Assembly (NCBI GenBank): GCA_024220505.1
Contig: JAKZZE010000036.1
Coordinates: forward strand, 186,001-250,000
Reading direction: 5' to 3'
From: Rhizopus arrhizus
Taxonomy: Eukaryota > Mucoromycota > Mucoromycetes > Mucorales > Rhizopodaceae
Length of the DNA stretch: 64,000 nucleotides
Every line of letters begins with the position of its first letter. Within the stretch, counting starts at the first letter, position 1. Below, one piece after another: positions 42,001 through 53,876 of this stretch. Position numbers and translations under genes: made by a program. The notes beneath the pieces are model-generated. The model saw only the letters and a list, made by a program, of their open reading frames with translations. It was not told the origin of the DNA and did no database searches.

Positions 42001-45000
42001 TTATTGTTAATTTGAATGAATATGACAGAACAGAGAAGATTTTATGAAGAAAGTGAGCAAAATATTATTTTTGTTTCTTTTTAGCATCAAGCTTACTAAA
42101 TGTTAACTACTTATACGCGAAGCTGGTTTGACGGAAACATACGCGTTAACTGAACCTTATCTGAAATCTACAAATTTTAAAAAATCGTTGAATATATCAC
42201 CTGTTCAAATCATAACAAGAGAGTACCAGCTTCTAAGTTTGGAAACTACAACGTCTATGTTAATTCAACATTGTAAGGATATTTGGAATGAAAAGAAAGC
42301 AGATAAGGGTTTACCTTCTAGTATCATGAATAGAATTGATTATTTGAAAACCTAGTCTACAACGTGGTTGAGAGCAATCCTATAAAAAGCAGCATCAATC
42401 ATAACGATTTAGAGGCTTATACAAATTTGTATAAGGTATTGCTATGTATATAGTAATAACTTTTTTTTTTAATTGAAGGAAGCAGAAGATACGGTAAGTC
42501 TTGCCATTAGTGTGAATTTAACAGCAGCCCCCTGAAAAAGTTGAAAAAGAAAAGAGCCTAAAAATAGAAGAAGCCAGTCAACTTATGATAAGATTCAGTT
42601 ATTTGTTGATGAATAGTAAGTTTATTTAGATATAGTTTATATATATAATTGTAATATAAATTTTTGCTTTATTTTAGTGAAGATGAAAACGTTCTGGACC
42701 TAAAAAATAATCCAAAAAACATAGAAAGATTGTAGAAAGCACCGCTGATGAGTTAAACATGAGGTTCAAGCTTAGGATAAGGAAAGAAAAACTGTATGCA
42801 TTGAAGAAGATGATAAAGCCTACCAATATGAAACGACTTATACAAAACATAAAAGACGTATTAATAACCGAGGATTCGCATACCATGGCTTATGTTTCTG
42901 TTGCAGTTCAGAAGAAGTATAGAACGGAAATAGTAATATTTATAATTAAAGGCTCTATTACTGTAAGTATTAGTTTTATAAACAAAGGAATAGAAACTAA
43001 GTTTAGAGATGACCCAATGGAAATAAAATATGATAGATCTTCCGAGAAGTCCCACTTATAAAGAAATGATAGTTAAACCCTTTAAAATAGAATATATTAA
43101 TATACACACAGGACAGCATTTAATGAAGGATATCTTTCTTCTGTCTAAAACGCTCTATAACTTCTCACTTATCTGGTATTCACTACCCTGGAAAGCTCAC
43201 ATTTTGGCGAAGTAATTAGCTGGAAAAAGAAAATTATAATGAAGTCTGGCAATGTCTAGCAAATGTTTATTTCCTTACATAAAGGTAGACTTTATGCATT
43301 CATTATGAAATGAGGCACACCAAACTTGCGAAGGAGACCCTTAAGCGATGAGGAGATTCAGAACCAACAACACTGTGCTTTTTTAATGAGTTATTCATTG
43401 TTTGCTTTGAAGAAATTGTTTTGGCTTGTATATTATAGGCAAAGGCATAAACATCAGTTCTGAATTTGAATAAAACGTGTGGCATATCATGTCATTCCTG
43501 TATGTTATCGAGATCGCTGATAAATAACAGGAGTACAATTTGATCTTGTAAATTACCAGCATTAATGCCATAAAAGAATGGTCGATAGAAGAACAGTAAG
43601 CAGATGGTCCGCATAACTGAACAATTGAAGAACGGGAAGTTTTATCTTTTCCAATAACAGCCTTGTGTATTTTCTTCTATTATCCTTGGATTCTCTAATT
43701 GCATTTACTAAATCGCCAACAAACTTGGTATTTTTAGTATTAGGTAGACATGTTTATCTAGCACCACCGTCAAACTCGAAGTACCGTAGCTAACTAAAAA
43801 ACAAATATTAATTTTGAGCCCAGCCGCATTCTCTGCTTGATTATATAAAGTAAATTTTCTATCGATTGAGCCTTCTGGTATAGTATCTCCAATTTTTACA
43901 GAGGTCAAATTGTTGTTGCTAGCAAACAGAAATTTAAAAATAGGGATCCTGACCTGGCCCAAATAATCAAGTCTCATTAAAAACTATTTTTCTCTGAAGA
44001 AATATAACTTTGTTAGACAAACGTTTTGATAAATATATCTTTACATTAGTATAGTTATCGGTTTTAAACATGAAATATTTGCAGATGATAATTAAGTTTA
44101 AGATTAAAAAGTACTTGAAAACCTAGTGAATGAGCCTTTATGATTTTTATAATAACAACTGAAGAAAGAGGAAATAACCTCTTGGAATTCATTTTTAAAA
44201 GAATCAAAGTTGGCAACTAAATTCTAACATCTAAAGTAGCTTTGGTTTGAACATATGCTTGTACGCTCTTCATTGTAGAATTAATAGTTTTGATACCTGA
44301 TCTTGTATGCTTCATCCATATTCTTTTTCATATTTCAATGGCACAATAATATACTGACTGATTCACCGAAGACTTTATGAATGGCGGATATTTCAGTCTG
44401 GATACAGCCAATCATTGTTTTTTCCACTGAAAGATTACTACTAGCAATTTCGTTTTCTTAGCCAATTGTAAGTTTCATAAAGACACCAACTATTGCGTTT
44501 ATCCGCTAGGCTTTATTGACAAAACAAAAATGAAGCTTCACAATCAAATTGAAAATTAATAACCTTTTCACGATAAAAAAATGTTCACGATGAGTGTAGT
44601 TAATAATGTTAAAAGTCTTCATTTTACTGTTAGATGTTGTTATTAGAGAGATAGAAGAACTGTACCAGTTAATTTTTAAAAGGGAATAGAAGTGAAGATA
44701 GAGATTAAAGCAACAAACTGATAAAAAATTAAATTTATTTAAACCTCTCGAATTGAAACTAATGTTTTAATGCGGTATCAACACTTGATCCAGCAATGTA
44801 TATAGCTTAAAAATAGTACTGTCTTTTTTCATGGTATCGTGTTACTGGAACTATTTAAATATTCTTTTACACAACGCGGACGTAAATGTTCGGAACGGTG
44901 ATGGAAAAACCTCCGCTTTCTCGTTCAGCGTGATTATCTCAAACACAAGCTTCCGCTTTGAAGTGCTTGGTAAATGAAAACACTGATTCTAATGTGGTGA

Positions 45001-45557
45001 ACGATAATATAAAATGCATTGTATCTATTTTCTTCAACTATTGGATGTGACAGGCTGATAGTGAATTGACTTAAAGCCAATATAAAAATAAAAGGTGATT
45101 TCTTGAATGAGATATGTAGGACAAGACAGGGCGCACTGATATTGCAAGTAGTCAAATATAGTAATCTTATTTGCACAACACTCATAGGATAGGATGTAAT
45201 AGTAGACAATCCAAAATATTTTTTTTTATAAAATGAAAGCTCTTGTACACTCATTAAATTAATTAAATAACTATCAGAGAGAACTAATAGGGAGTAAAAT
45301 GAACAATCTAAAATTGTAATCATGATCTTGATATGAATGATTCAAGATTCATTGGGAAGTGTAAAGTATCGTATGAATTTAAACGGCCTAATATACTTAA
45401 AAGGGTAATAGTAGGCATCCGAATGTCAGCGACTACAACAGAAAGGTAATATACAACAGATGACGTTTCATGCTTGTAATAAAAAAAATTCATGCAATAA
45501 ATTTTTTATATTTCTTCTTTTTTAAATTATTATTATTATTATTACTATTATTTTTCC
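42001..45557. other. Repeat graveyard, unidentified coding-like fragments
   Basis: About 3.5 kb of AT-rich DNA with short frames that look protein-like but match nothing I can name: 42128-42355 (+, TETYALTEPYLKSTNFKKS), 42759-43061 (+, basic and helical), 43708-43977 (-, EGSIDRKFTLYNQAENAAG) and 43303-43485 (-, HVLFKFRTDVYAFAYNIQAK). Frames change every 100-250 bases, as in decayed mobile-element genes. No terminal repeats were recognised. Confidence 0.35.
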
Positions 45558-46022
45558 ATGGCACATACATCACATTTATCAAGCATTTTTGAAGAAGGAA
45601 GGAGAAGAAGCAGCTGCTGCAACTTTTGTCAGTTGGAAAGTTCTTCGTTTACCCCTTTTGAAGAAACCAGTCCTATGGGATTAGAAACACCACCTTTGAA
45701 TTCCGTCTACTTGTATGAATCTCAGCCATTCTCACTTATTTATATTCTCAACTTATTCATGGCACCTGATATGAAGCGATGTCTTCTAGAAATGCCACTA
45801 TCTGATGATATTTATCAGTTACCCGTTCATTTTCAAAGGCTTATTCTTGAAGCAAGAATGGAGCTTATTATGTCAATAGATAATGGTGCTTACCAAAGGC
45901 TAGAAAGGGTAAGAGATTTTATAAGAAATGTAGCAGGTCCAGAAGATATAGCGGTGATGATAGAAACAGTCAATCAACTTGTTTACGACGACGATGAACT
46001 ACTGACTATTTTGGGCCAATAA
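45558..46022 (+). CDS. Uncharacterised small protein
   Basis: Single-exon ORF of 154 residues with normal coding composition; not recognised. A Cys pair near the start (CCNFC) is followed by an acidic, helix-rich C-terminal half (QLPVHFQRLILEARMELI, then GAYQRLERVRDFIRN). No signal peptide or membrane segment. The ATG sits after a (TTA)n stretch in a CCATGG context. It could be a Mucoromycota-specific gene; nothing in its surroundings indicates a role. Confidence 0.55.
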   Translation: MAHTSHLSSIFEEGRRRSSCCNFCQLESSSFTPFEETSPMGLETPPLNSVYLYESQPFSLIYILNLFMAPDMKRCLLEMPLSDDIYQLPVHFQRLILEARMELIMSIDNGAYQRLERVRDFIRNVAGPEDIAVMIETVNQLVYDDDELLTILGQ

Positions 46023-46557
46023 AATTATTGATTCTGGCTTCCCCTTACTTTTTTTCTCCGCAAACAAAAAACTTCTGACTTTTTAAGCAATTTCATTTAA
46101 GAGCTTCTTTAATTGGAAGCAGCTCAGAGTAATGTAAGACCTTCCTTGAGGATAAGGCTCCACTTGAAGTAATCACCAATTACTACATAATCGTCTATTT
46201 TCACAAGCTCCTCATGTTTTTTTAGATATCATAGAATTTAAGAGAATTTGTTTGATAACATTGGAGACAAAAAAGAGATATACATGGCTTGGTTCATAGC
46301 AGACTAATGTTTATCTTCGTAACAAAGACATTGATTTAAAAAATAATTATAGCACAAAAAGAAAATGCAAAAAACTAAGTAAAAGAAAACGAGCACATGT
46401 AATTTTTTTAAGGTGATCTTTTTAAAAAGACTGTTAAAAAAAAAACGGAGCAGAGGTCAGGGTAATAAAAGTGTATAAAAGGAGTAAAAAAAAACAAACA
46501 CAATTTGAAGACAAAGATCAATGATCCGAATAAAATGCATTATTACTGCATTAGATT
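46023..46557. other. Convergent intergenic region
   Basis: Between the stop of the small unknown gene and the stop of the Sec20 gene. No frame or RNA feature was recognised. Confidence 0.5.
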
Positions 46558-47594
46558 CTAAAGTTCTTCTCTGATAACAGTGGTTGGAATAGTTGATATA
46601 GTTTTTGTAATAACTTGATCTACAACTGCTCTCGTCTTTTTTCGTGTAAGCCAGGAAATCCAAGAAATGCCTACGTCCCATGTACGTTTTTTGATGATAT
46701 AAAGTACTACTAAACAGAACAATGTTAAACCAAATAACAACAAGATTCTGTCCATCCAGTCAGATGATTCCAGTTCAGTAATAACTCTTTTGGAAATGTT
46801 CACCAAGAAACCCAGGTTTTGATATTCTGAGTGGGTGCTAGAAAGTGTCTTGGAAGATTCAGCTACAGAATGAACAAATTAACCTTAAATTACCAACCTG
46901 TTATTCTATATTTTACCCAGCATTGTCGCCGATAATGTGCTTTTTTCTAACTCTTGTTGCATGAGTGTACTGGTTCTACGGAGTGCTTCAGTTACATCTG
47001 ATGAAGCACGCAAGACAGCGTCATCTTGATGACTATAATATAGATTGAGTCATGTATGCAATTTTTCTATTCATTACAAAATACCTTCTTTGAATACCTC
47101 TTTGTTTTAATTCAAATTGTTCTACAAAAGATGCATCATGCTTTATTGTTCTTCCAAACAATTCTTCTCTATTTCTTTTTTCTAAATCATTAATCCGCTT
47201 TTTGGAATCTAATGTTGCTTGTCTAGAAGTTATCTGTAATCTAGTGTACAAATGGTTAAGAATGTCAAATAATAAAGCCTGTAGTTAAATTACTGTCGCA
47301 ATTGATTTTCATATTCACTTAATCTGTTCAAGGTCTTCATCTTTGATGTTTCTTTATCTTCTTCTTCTGCCGCTAACTTGACTTTCTGAGCATTATTGTT
47401 AATAAGCTAATCAATTTTTAATTTTGTTTATTTACCGCGATTTCTTGTTCAAGACAACGCAAATCTGACTTTATTAAGTCTAGTACTTCTTTTTGAAGAG
47501 TCATTGAATCAACATGGTCTAGTCTTTCAATGTGTCGTTGACATTCTGCTGTTAATTTGTTAAGTGATCGAAACTTTGAATCTATAGAGTTCAT
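46558..47594 (-). CDS. sec20: SNARE protein Sec20
   Basis: Qb-SNARE of the ER used in Golgi-to-ER retrograde fusion with Ufe1 and Use1. Exons in transcript order: 47436-47594, 47294-47406, 47085-47240, 46917-47032, 46558-46862; 282 residues. The N-terminal two thirds are helical and charged. The SNARE-like segment runs from ASSDVTEALRRTSTLMQQEL through ESSKTLSSTHSEYQNL. A single transmembrane helix follows (RILLLFGLTLFCLVVLYII) and then a tail of about 45 residues ending TTVIREEL. Yeast Sec20 ends in a lumenal HDEL; the terminal REEL is a plausible variant retrieval signal. The Sec20 domain assignment is good. Confidence 0.85.
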
Positions 47595-47678
47595 TTAAGA
47601 AAAGAAGCTGAAGTTGAAGATTATTCGTATGCTCGTTGCTATTTAAACACCGAAATTTCAGCGATCAGCTCTCAACTA
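47595..47678. other. Promoter side of sec20
   Basis: Short region between the Sec20 start and the left target-site duplication of the LINE insertion. The LINE lies within 100 bases of the ATG, so it occupies the place of the upstream promoter region. Confidence 0.5.
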
Positions 47679-47690
47679 ATAATCATTCAG
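47679..47690 (+). repeat. Left target-site duplication of outer LINE
   Basis: ATAATCATTCAG, an exact 12-base direct repeat of 48989-49000. The right copy directly follows an A-rich tail, the arrangement left by target-primed reverse transcription. Confidence 0.7.
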
Positions 47691-48988
47691 GATGCTCTAC
47701 AATACGAACACGTTTCTCAGCCGGTACCAAGAAACAGTAAAATGTTGCCGTCGCTCCACTTTGATGGGTTCACTTTTTTTTTTTATGTATGAGGAGTTTA
47801 TTCTTGTGCCGCCTTTAGACGTACACTGTAGGAAAGCATTTAAATAGATAGAATAAAAGTATAAAATTAATGTGATATCTGATTATTGTCTTGGGATTCT
47901 TTCTGATAAAGATTTTCTTGATGCATTCTGCGGAGGAGCATAGTAGCTCTAGCAGCTGCTTCATTTGGCCAAAAGGGCGATCCATCAAAAATATGTTTCC
48001 AATGAGTTCGCCAGAGGCACAGTACACCACAGGCGATTACTTGGAAAGAATCAAGTTGCCAGTGCGGACGCACTATGGCTGAGATTGCGTGGGGTCGAGA
48101 GATTTCTTCAAAAGTCAGACGTGGAGTCTGTTCTAAGAAACGAGTTGAAAGTGTATCCCACATAGGCTGTTTAAGTGGACAAGACCAGAAGAAATGTTCA
48201 TCAGATTCGATTGCGCCACACAGCATACATCTTTCATCAGTAATAGTGTTTGGCATGATTTTGTGCAGTCGGGATCGTGTTGGCAGCTTGGAATGATAGA
48301 GTCGCCAAAGAATGGTTCGTGCTGGATGCGGAATTGAGGCGTGCCAAAACTGTGTCCAGGATGACTTGTTGGTTCGAGGGTAATGAGAAGATAAACTAGC
48401 TAGCGGCAGCTTGTCAATATGACGGAACCATTTTGTTGATATATTTTCAATTGGTGTACCATCTGGTAAAGGTGAGCGAAGTAGAGAATGAAATTCCGGT
48501 TCAGGTGGTGGGAAACCCAAAGAGGAGATAACAAGACCAAGTGAGAGATCAGATGTGCTTCTGAGAGCTGCAAAAAAGTTTTCTTCCTTAACGTGACCTA
48601 GTGAGAGGAGGTCAAAATACGTTTCAGATCGATTACGTTGTTTTCTCGATAGAAAGGAAGTGATTGGGGTAAGCCTTCCATCTACATTGCTAAATCTATA
48701 TAAGTCTTTAACCAAATTGGATTCACTTTTGTTGCTTGCGCAATTATTGGAAATATGGCGCGTTCACTGGAAACACGTCTTCGATGATACTGATTTTTGG
48801 CCTGACGAAGCTGCCGCCGTTGCTACTGCCCACCTACGTCGTATTGACCGCGAACATTCATACAAGAAGAAACAACGTACTACAAATCGCCATCATTAAT
48901 CTTGCATATATCGATTTTATTTTTATTTTAAATTAATATAGTGTACGTCTTAGAACGGCAATTGAATAAAAACCTTACAAAAAAAAAG
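47691..48988 (+). mobile_element. Outer (older) LINE 3' fragment, plus strand, interrupted
   Basis: Made of 47691-47777 and 48719-48988, split by a second LINE. The left part reads YEHVSQPVPRNSKML...HFDGFTF and aligns without gaps to FEEISRPHAIS...QLDSF of the inner element. The right part reads WRVHWKHVFDDTDFWPDEA and ends in TTNRHH, stop at 48897-48899. A 3' UTR of about 80 bases and an A tail (48979-48987) follow. The two parts need one frameshift to join. This is the C-terminal end of a LINE ORF2 with a zf-RVT-like tail; everything upstream was lost by 5' truncation. It was never a functional insertion. Confidence 0.65.
47778..48718 (-). mobile_element. Inner (younger) LINE 3' fragment, minus strand
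   Basis: 5'-truncated LINE with an uninterrupted ORF2 3' end: open from the truncation point near 48718 to a stop at 47867-47869 (about 283 residues). It includes the zinc-binding reverse-transcriptase tail (FWHASIPHPARTILWRLYHS, CMLCGAIESDEHFFWSCPL) and WRTHWKHIFDGSPFWPNEA. A 3' UTR and an A tail follow (plus-strand T run 47774-47784). It is flanked by an 11/12-base repeat, GGGTTCACTTTT at 47766-47777 and GGATTCACTTTT at 48719-48730, taken as its target-site duplication inside the outer LINE. No RT or endonuclease domain remains. Confidence 0.75.
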
Positions 48989-49000
48989 ATAATCATTCAG
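48989..49000 (+). repeat. Right target-site duplication of outer LINE
   Basis: ATAATCATTCAG, identical to 47679-47690, starting one base after the A tail of the plus-strand LINE fragment. Confidence 0.7.
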
Positions 49001-50794
49001 ATATAGCAAATCCTCGTCGTATTAATAGCAATAAGCCAAGATAAACTCAATTCAGAGATTTAAGTGATTAAATCTAGAATGAAGCATTTTATTTATTATC
49101 AAACCAGCTGTTGCTATGCTGATCTCTCAAATGGCTAAACCAGGTGTTCTTTATATAATATTGACAAAAGCTTTATAACAGCTTCAAGGAATGAAGAGCT
49201 TACTTTTAAAGATAAAAGTTAACATTTTGGCTCAGAAGCTGATTCTCTAGCGTCATCGAACCCAGAGGAAAGTTAAAAATTTCGTTAGGATCCTAAAATT
49301 AACTTTGATAATGAAACGGCAGAATGAGAACCGTAAAAAAAAAGAAATTTTTGTTATTTGAAAGGGAACTTAAAATTCAACCAACAATTGGTGATCATAA
49401 AATGATCAAAACTAGAGCTTTCGGTATCGCTTACAAAAACGAGCATATTTTGAAAGTGGACTCCATCATGTAACGTGCGGCAATTACTCTCATCAGAAAT
49501 AAATTAAGGAAATATGAACACCTTACGCCTCAAATTTCTTGGAGACAGATTGCTGTTTGTATATTGCTTAAAGTGATGTCCATTATACAGTACTTACCAC
49601 GTTGGTGATCATATTAGAGGAAGCTCTTAAATCTCTCTTTATTTTAGAAAAATCTCTCTTGATTTGCAACTACAATGTGAAAGCTCTATGCCATGATACC
49701 TTTCGGGATTATAAAAAAAAATGCAAGCAGTAGTGTATTGCTAAAAGTTTTAAAGGATGAGTAAAAATATTCTATTAATCGGATAGAGCCGTATTATATA
49801 AACTTCTCAAAGTGTGAGCAATAGCATATCATAAAAAACATTATCATTCCAACAACTCATCAATGATAGAAAGTGAAGAGAGGTTTCAGGAGGTTATTAT
49901 TTCTTTAAGGTAACTTGGCACCAAGAATAATAATGCAAACATCCAAAAGTAGGAAACAATGCAAATGATTGTTGATGGAAAAGAAAGGAACCAGAAGTTA
50001 CAACGGTCCGTTATAATTATTACCAAAGTTCCTAATAATACTTATACTTACAGTGACAGATTAAAGAAAAAGATGATACTCTCTAAGGATAGTTAAAAAT
50101 TAATGTCAGTGCCATGTTTCATGACAGTGGTCAAGCTACAGAAATAGGAGATTAGCCAAAGTCATTTTCCAAGTTCAGGCTATAGTTTGTATGAGTAACT
50201 ATAGTAATAAGATTATAATATGACGACAATTCCTAGCCTCAACACACTTTCATAACACGAACCCATCCAGCTTTTTTGGATATTATATTTACATTATCAT
50301 GACAAATTGTCAATGTGCCATTTATTAGCTATAGTTTTGCTATTTATAAGAAAAGCTCACTAATGACAGTTCTTGGAGAGAACACTTTCTTGTGTGAGAT
50401 TATCATGGTTTATGTATTTAAGGCATCTGATATAGCGATAAAACAATCCTTTCTCTCAATGATTCAACTGCTATTTACCTGATTTTACTTAATAAGGGTG
50501 CTTTCAAAAATATGTTGGTAGAATTATAGAAATACCCACAATTTTTATACACTATAGCCATTTTACTTTTACCTTCAGCGATCAATTTTAATTGACATAA
50601 GCCTATTCTTTTTAACTAATTTCTGTTCACTAGACCTTATTTAATTGTATGTCGCTTCCACTCTAAGTTGGATATGACAGCCATCATGTGGCTTAGTATA
50701 AAATTTTTAGAGCGCACTTTGAAGCGTAAATACTTAGCGGTGTTAAGGTCTTCTTTTTTCTTACACTTCACAAATAACCCCCCATTCTTTTTAA
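49001..50794. other. AT-rich region with weak coding-like debris
   Basis: No intact gene. A frame near 49380-49610 reads IGDHKMIKTRAFGIAYKNEH and AAITLIRNKLRKYEHLTPQ with stops, which looks like reverse-transcriptase debris, but I cannot confirm it. The last 100 bases are the probable promoter and leader of the ABCE1 gene. Confidence 0.35.
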
Positions 50795-52704
50795 ATGAGT
50801 GACAAACTTACTCGTATTGCTATCGTTAGTGCTGATAAGTGTAAACCAAAGAAGTGTAGACAAGAATGGTATTGTGTGATTATTCTATAGCTTTTCCTTA
50901 TTAATACAATCTTGAATAGTAAACGTTCCTGTCCTGTGAACCGCATGGGTAAAAAAAAATAACAGAAAAAAACAAAAATAAAGCATATGCTAACTGATCT
51001 ATGTTAGGTAAACTTTGTATTGAAGTTGAGGGTACTTCCAAAATCTCTTGGATTTCTGAAGAGCTTTGTATTGGTTGTGGTATCTGTGCAAAGAAATGTC
51101 CTTTTGGTGCCATTCACATTATCAACTTGCCAACCAATCTCGATTCTGAAGTCACTCACCGTTATTCTGCCAACTCCTTCAAACTTCATCGTTTACCCGT
51201 ACCTCGTCCCGGTCAAGTATTAGGTTTAGTTGGTACCAACGGTATTGGTAAGTCAACTGCATTGAAGATTCTTTCTGGAAAGATGAAACCCAACTTGGGT
51301 AAATTCGAAAACCCTCCCGATTGGCAAGATATCTTGAAATATTTCCGTGGTAGTGAATTGCAAAACTACTTCACCAAAATTTTGGAAGATAACCTAAAAG
51401 CCATCATTAAGCCACAATATGTCGATCACATTCCTAAAGTTGTCAACGGTAAAGTTGGTCAATTGTTGGAAGACAAGCATGAACGCAACAATATGGAAGA
51501 AATGATTGATATGTTGGATCTCAAAGACGTTCTTAATCGTGAAGTAGGCCAGCTTTCTGGTGGTGAATTACAAAGATTTGCTATTGGTGTAGTTGCTGTT
51601 CAACAAGCTGATGTTTACATGTTTGACGAACCTTCATCTTATTTGGATGTTAAGCAACGTTTGAATGCAGCTCGTGTTATTCGCTCTCTTCTTTCCGCCA
51701 AGACCTATATCATTTGTGTAGAACACGATTTGTCAGTATTGGATTATCTTTCAGATTATGTCTGTATTCTCTACGGCAGACCTTCTGCATATGGTGTTGT
51801 TACCCTTCCTTACTCTGTTCGTGAAGGTATCAATATTTTCTTGGATGGTAACATCCCTACAGAAAACCTGCGTTTCCGTGAAGAATCATTGACATTCAAG
51901 ATTGCCGAGACAGCCACCGAACTTGCTACTACTCAAACTAGCAGCTACAAGTATCCTAAGATGCAAAAGATTCTCGGTGACTTCAAATTGGATGTTGAAG
52001 GAGGTGACTTCACAGACTCTGAGATTATTGTGATGTTGGGTCAAAACGGTACTGGTAAATCAACTTTTATTCGTCTTTTAGCTGGTCTTCTTAAGCCTGA
52101 TGACGGATCTTCTGTTCCTCAATTGAACGTTTCTTACAAGCCTCAAAAAATTTCACCCAAGTTTAAGGGTACTGTTCGTATGCTCTTCTTGAAGAAGATC
52201 AAGGGCGCTTTCTTGAATCCTCAATTTAACACAGATGTCATCAAGCCTCTTAACATTGAAAATATTATTGATCAAGAAGTTATGCATTTATCTGGTGGTG
52301 AATTGCAACGTGTTGCTATTGTCCTTGCATTGGGTCAACCTGCCGATATCTATCTTATTGATGAACCTTCAGCTTATCTCGATTCAGAACAACGTATTAT
52401 CGCCGCCAAGGTTATTAAACGTTTCATTCTTCACTTCAAGAGAACTGCATTCATTGTAGAGCACGATTTCATTATGGCTACTTACCTTGCTGATCGTGTG
52501 GTTGTGTACGAAGGTACACCTTCCGTTCACGCTGTTGCCAACAGCCCTCAATCTTTATTGACTGGTATGAACAAATTCTTGGCTTCTCTTCAAATCACCT
52601 TCCGTCGTGATCCTTCCAACTACAGACCAAGAATCAATAAGCTTGATTCTCAACTTGATCAAGAACAAAAGTCATCTGGTAATTACTTCTTCTTAGAACA
52701 GTAA
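50795..52704 (+). CDS. rli1: ABCE1/Rli1 ribosome-recycling ATPase
   Basis: Splits ribosomes after termination and acts in initiation; essential in eukaryotes. Exons 50795-50868, 50920-50948 and 51008-52704 give 599 residues. The N-terminal Fe-S domain has two Cys clusters, [16 protein letters not shown] (spread over three exons) and [19 protein letters not shown]1: [28 protein letters not shown]2: [25 protein letters not shown]. The hinge motifs are also recognisable. The middle exon is only 29 nt but carries two Fe-S cysteines. Codon bias suggests high expression. Confidence 0.97.
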
Positions 52705-53013
52705 ATAGAAAAAAAGTACAGCTACATCATTTTATTACCTATACATCACCTCCGTCACCCTTATTTTATATACAAGCCCCCTCCTACTTCATTAATACAC
52801 GCAGAAGTGGGCATTTTCATGTGACCAATTTCACAAATAAAATAAAATAAAAATCTATTAAATTTGATAGTCATTTTATTAAATTGGACTTTTTTTATAG
52901 TTTTTTGATGTGAAAGCTTTGTGGGACTATTTTTGATATTAGGCAAATAACGTCTGATACTCTATTTTTTTTTTTTTTTTTTTTTTTTTGTAAATCGCTT
53001 GACGTATTTTGAG
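52705..53013. other. Intergenic, T-rich
   Basis: Contains a T run at about 52963-52989 shortly before the next start codon. No gene is seen. Confidence 0.5.
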
Positions 53014-53876
53014 ATGGCACAATCAAATCCTGCAAGTGTAATCAAGTTTTTACATGTCATTGAAAATTTGAAAGTAAAAAAAAGCATCAAGTTCAACACA
53101 CTTTTTCTTTAGTTAACTGTTTTTTGTTTTCGCTACAGAGAACCAAGAGAACTGGCTGGTTAGATAATGGCATTAAACAAGCGGAATCGATTTCCGACCA
53201 TATGCACCGTATGGGTATCATGGCTATGTTAGTCAGTGATCCCTCCATTAATCGTGAAAAGTAAAGTTAGCAATACTTATTAACAAAATTAGCTGATCAC
53301 TTCATTAAAATCATTAGATGCATTAAAATGGCTATTGTTCATGATCTAGCAGAAGCCGTTGTGGTAGGTTTTGTCAAGTGAAGAATCATTGATTTTGATT
53401 CTTTTGTTTCTTAGGGCGATATCACACCTCATGCTGGCGTTAGTAAAGAAGAAAAATTTACTCTAGAAAAAGTATGATCAACATAAAACTGTATTTAATA
53501 TTTGATAAATAACTAACAAGCAATAGAATGCCATGAACAGTTTTATAAAAACTTTGGGGGATACAGAAATGATAAAAGAAATTGCAAGCTTATGGCATGA
53601 ATACGAAGACGCTAAAACGTCAGAAGCTTTGTTTGTTAAAGATTTGGATAAGTTTGAAATGATTGTTCAAGCGGTAGAATATGAGAAATGTATGTATATG
53701 AAGATGAATGCATCATTGAAACGTATTAACCTTTTTTTTTTTTGTTTAAAGCTGACAAAAAGAATCTTCAAGGATTTTTTGATTCAACGAAAGACAAGTT
53801 CCAGCATCCAGTTGTGAAAGCTTGGGCAGAGGAACTGTATAAAGAAAGAGAGGAAATATTAAAAGCTATTGAATAA
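53014..53876 (+). CDS. HD-domain 5'-nucleotidase (HDDC2 / YGK1-like)
   Basis: Metal-dependent phosphohydrolase related to bacterial YfbR 5'-deoxynucleotidase; it dephosphorylates (deoxy)nucleoside monophosphates. Exons 53014-53073, 53139-53260, 53318-53363, 53415-53471, 53527-53689 and 53752-53876 give 190 residues, near the 200 typical for HDDC2. Motifs: TGWLDNGI, SDHMHRMG (first metal His), AIVHDLAEAVVGDITP (HD pair), VSKEEKFTLE, EYEDAKTSEA and the distal Asp in KDLDKFEM. All metal ligands of the family are present. Confidence 0.9.

Noticed and set aside
44934..45323. 129-codon minus-strand ORF
   Set aside because: Hydrophobic composition from AT-rich DNA with no domain. It may be debris of a mobile element but cannot be supported.
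48660..48899. 79-codon ORF as a small gene
   Set aside because: Its first 20 codons lie antisense to the inner LINE and the rest is the 3' end of the outer LINE ORF.
47679..49000. Twin-priming inversion of a single LINE as explanation for the head-to-head fragments
   Set aside because: Both fragments contain the same C-terminal protein end and 3' UTR but with clearly different sequence, so they come from two copies. The inner pair of repeats fits a separate insertion better.
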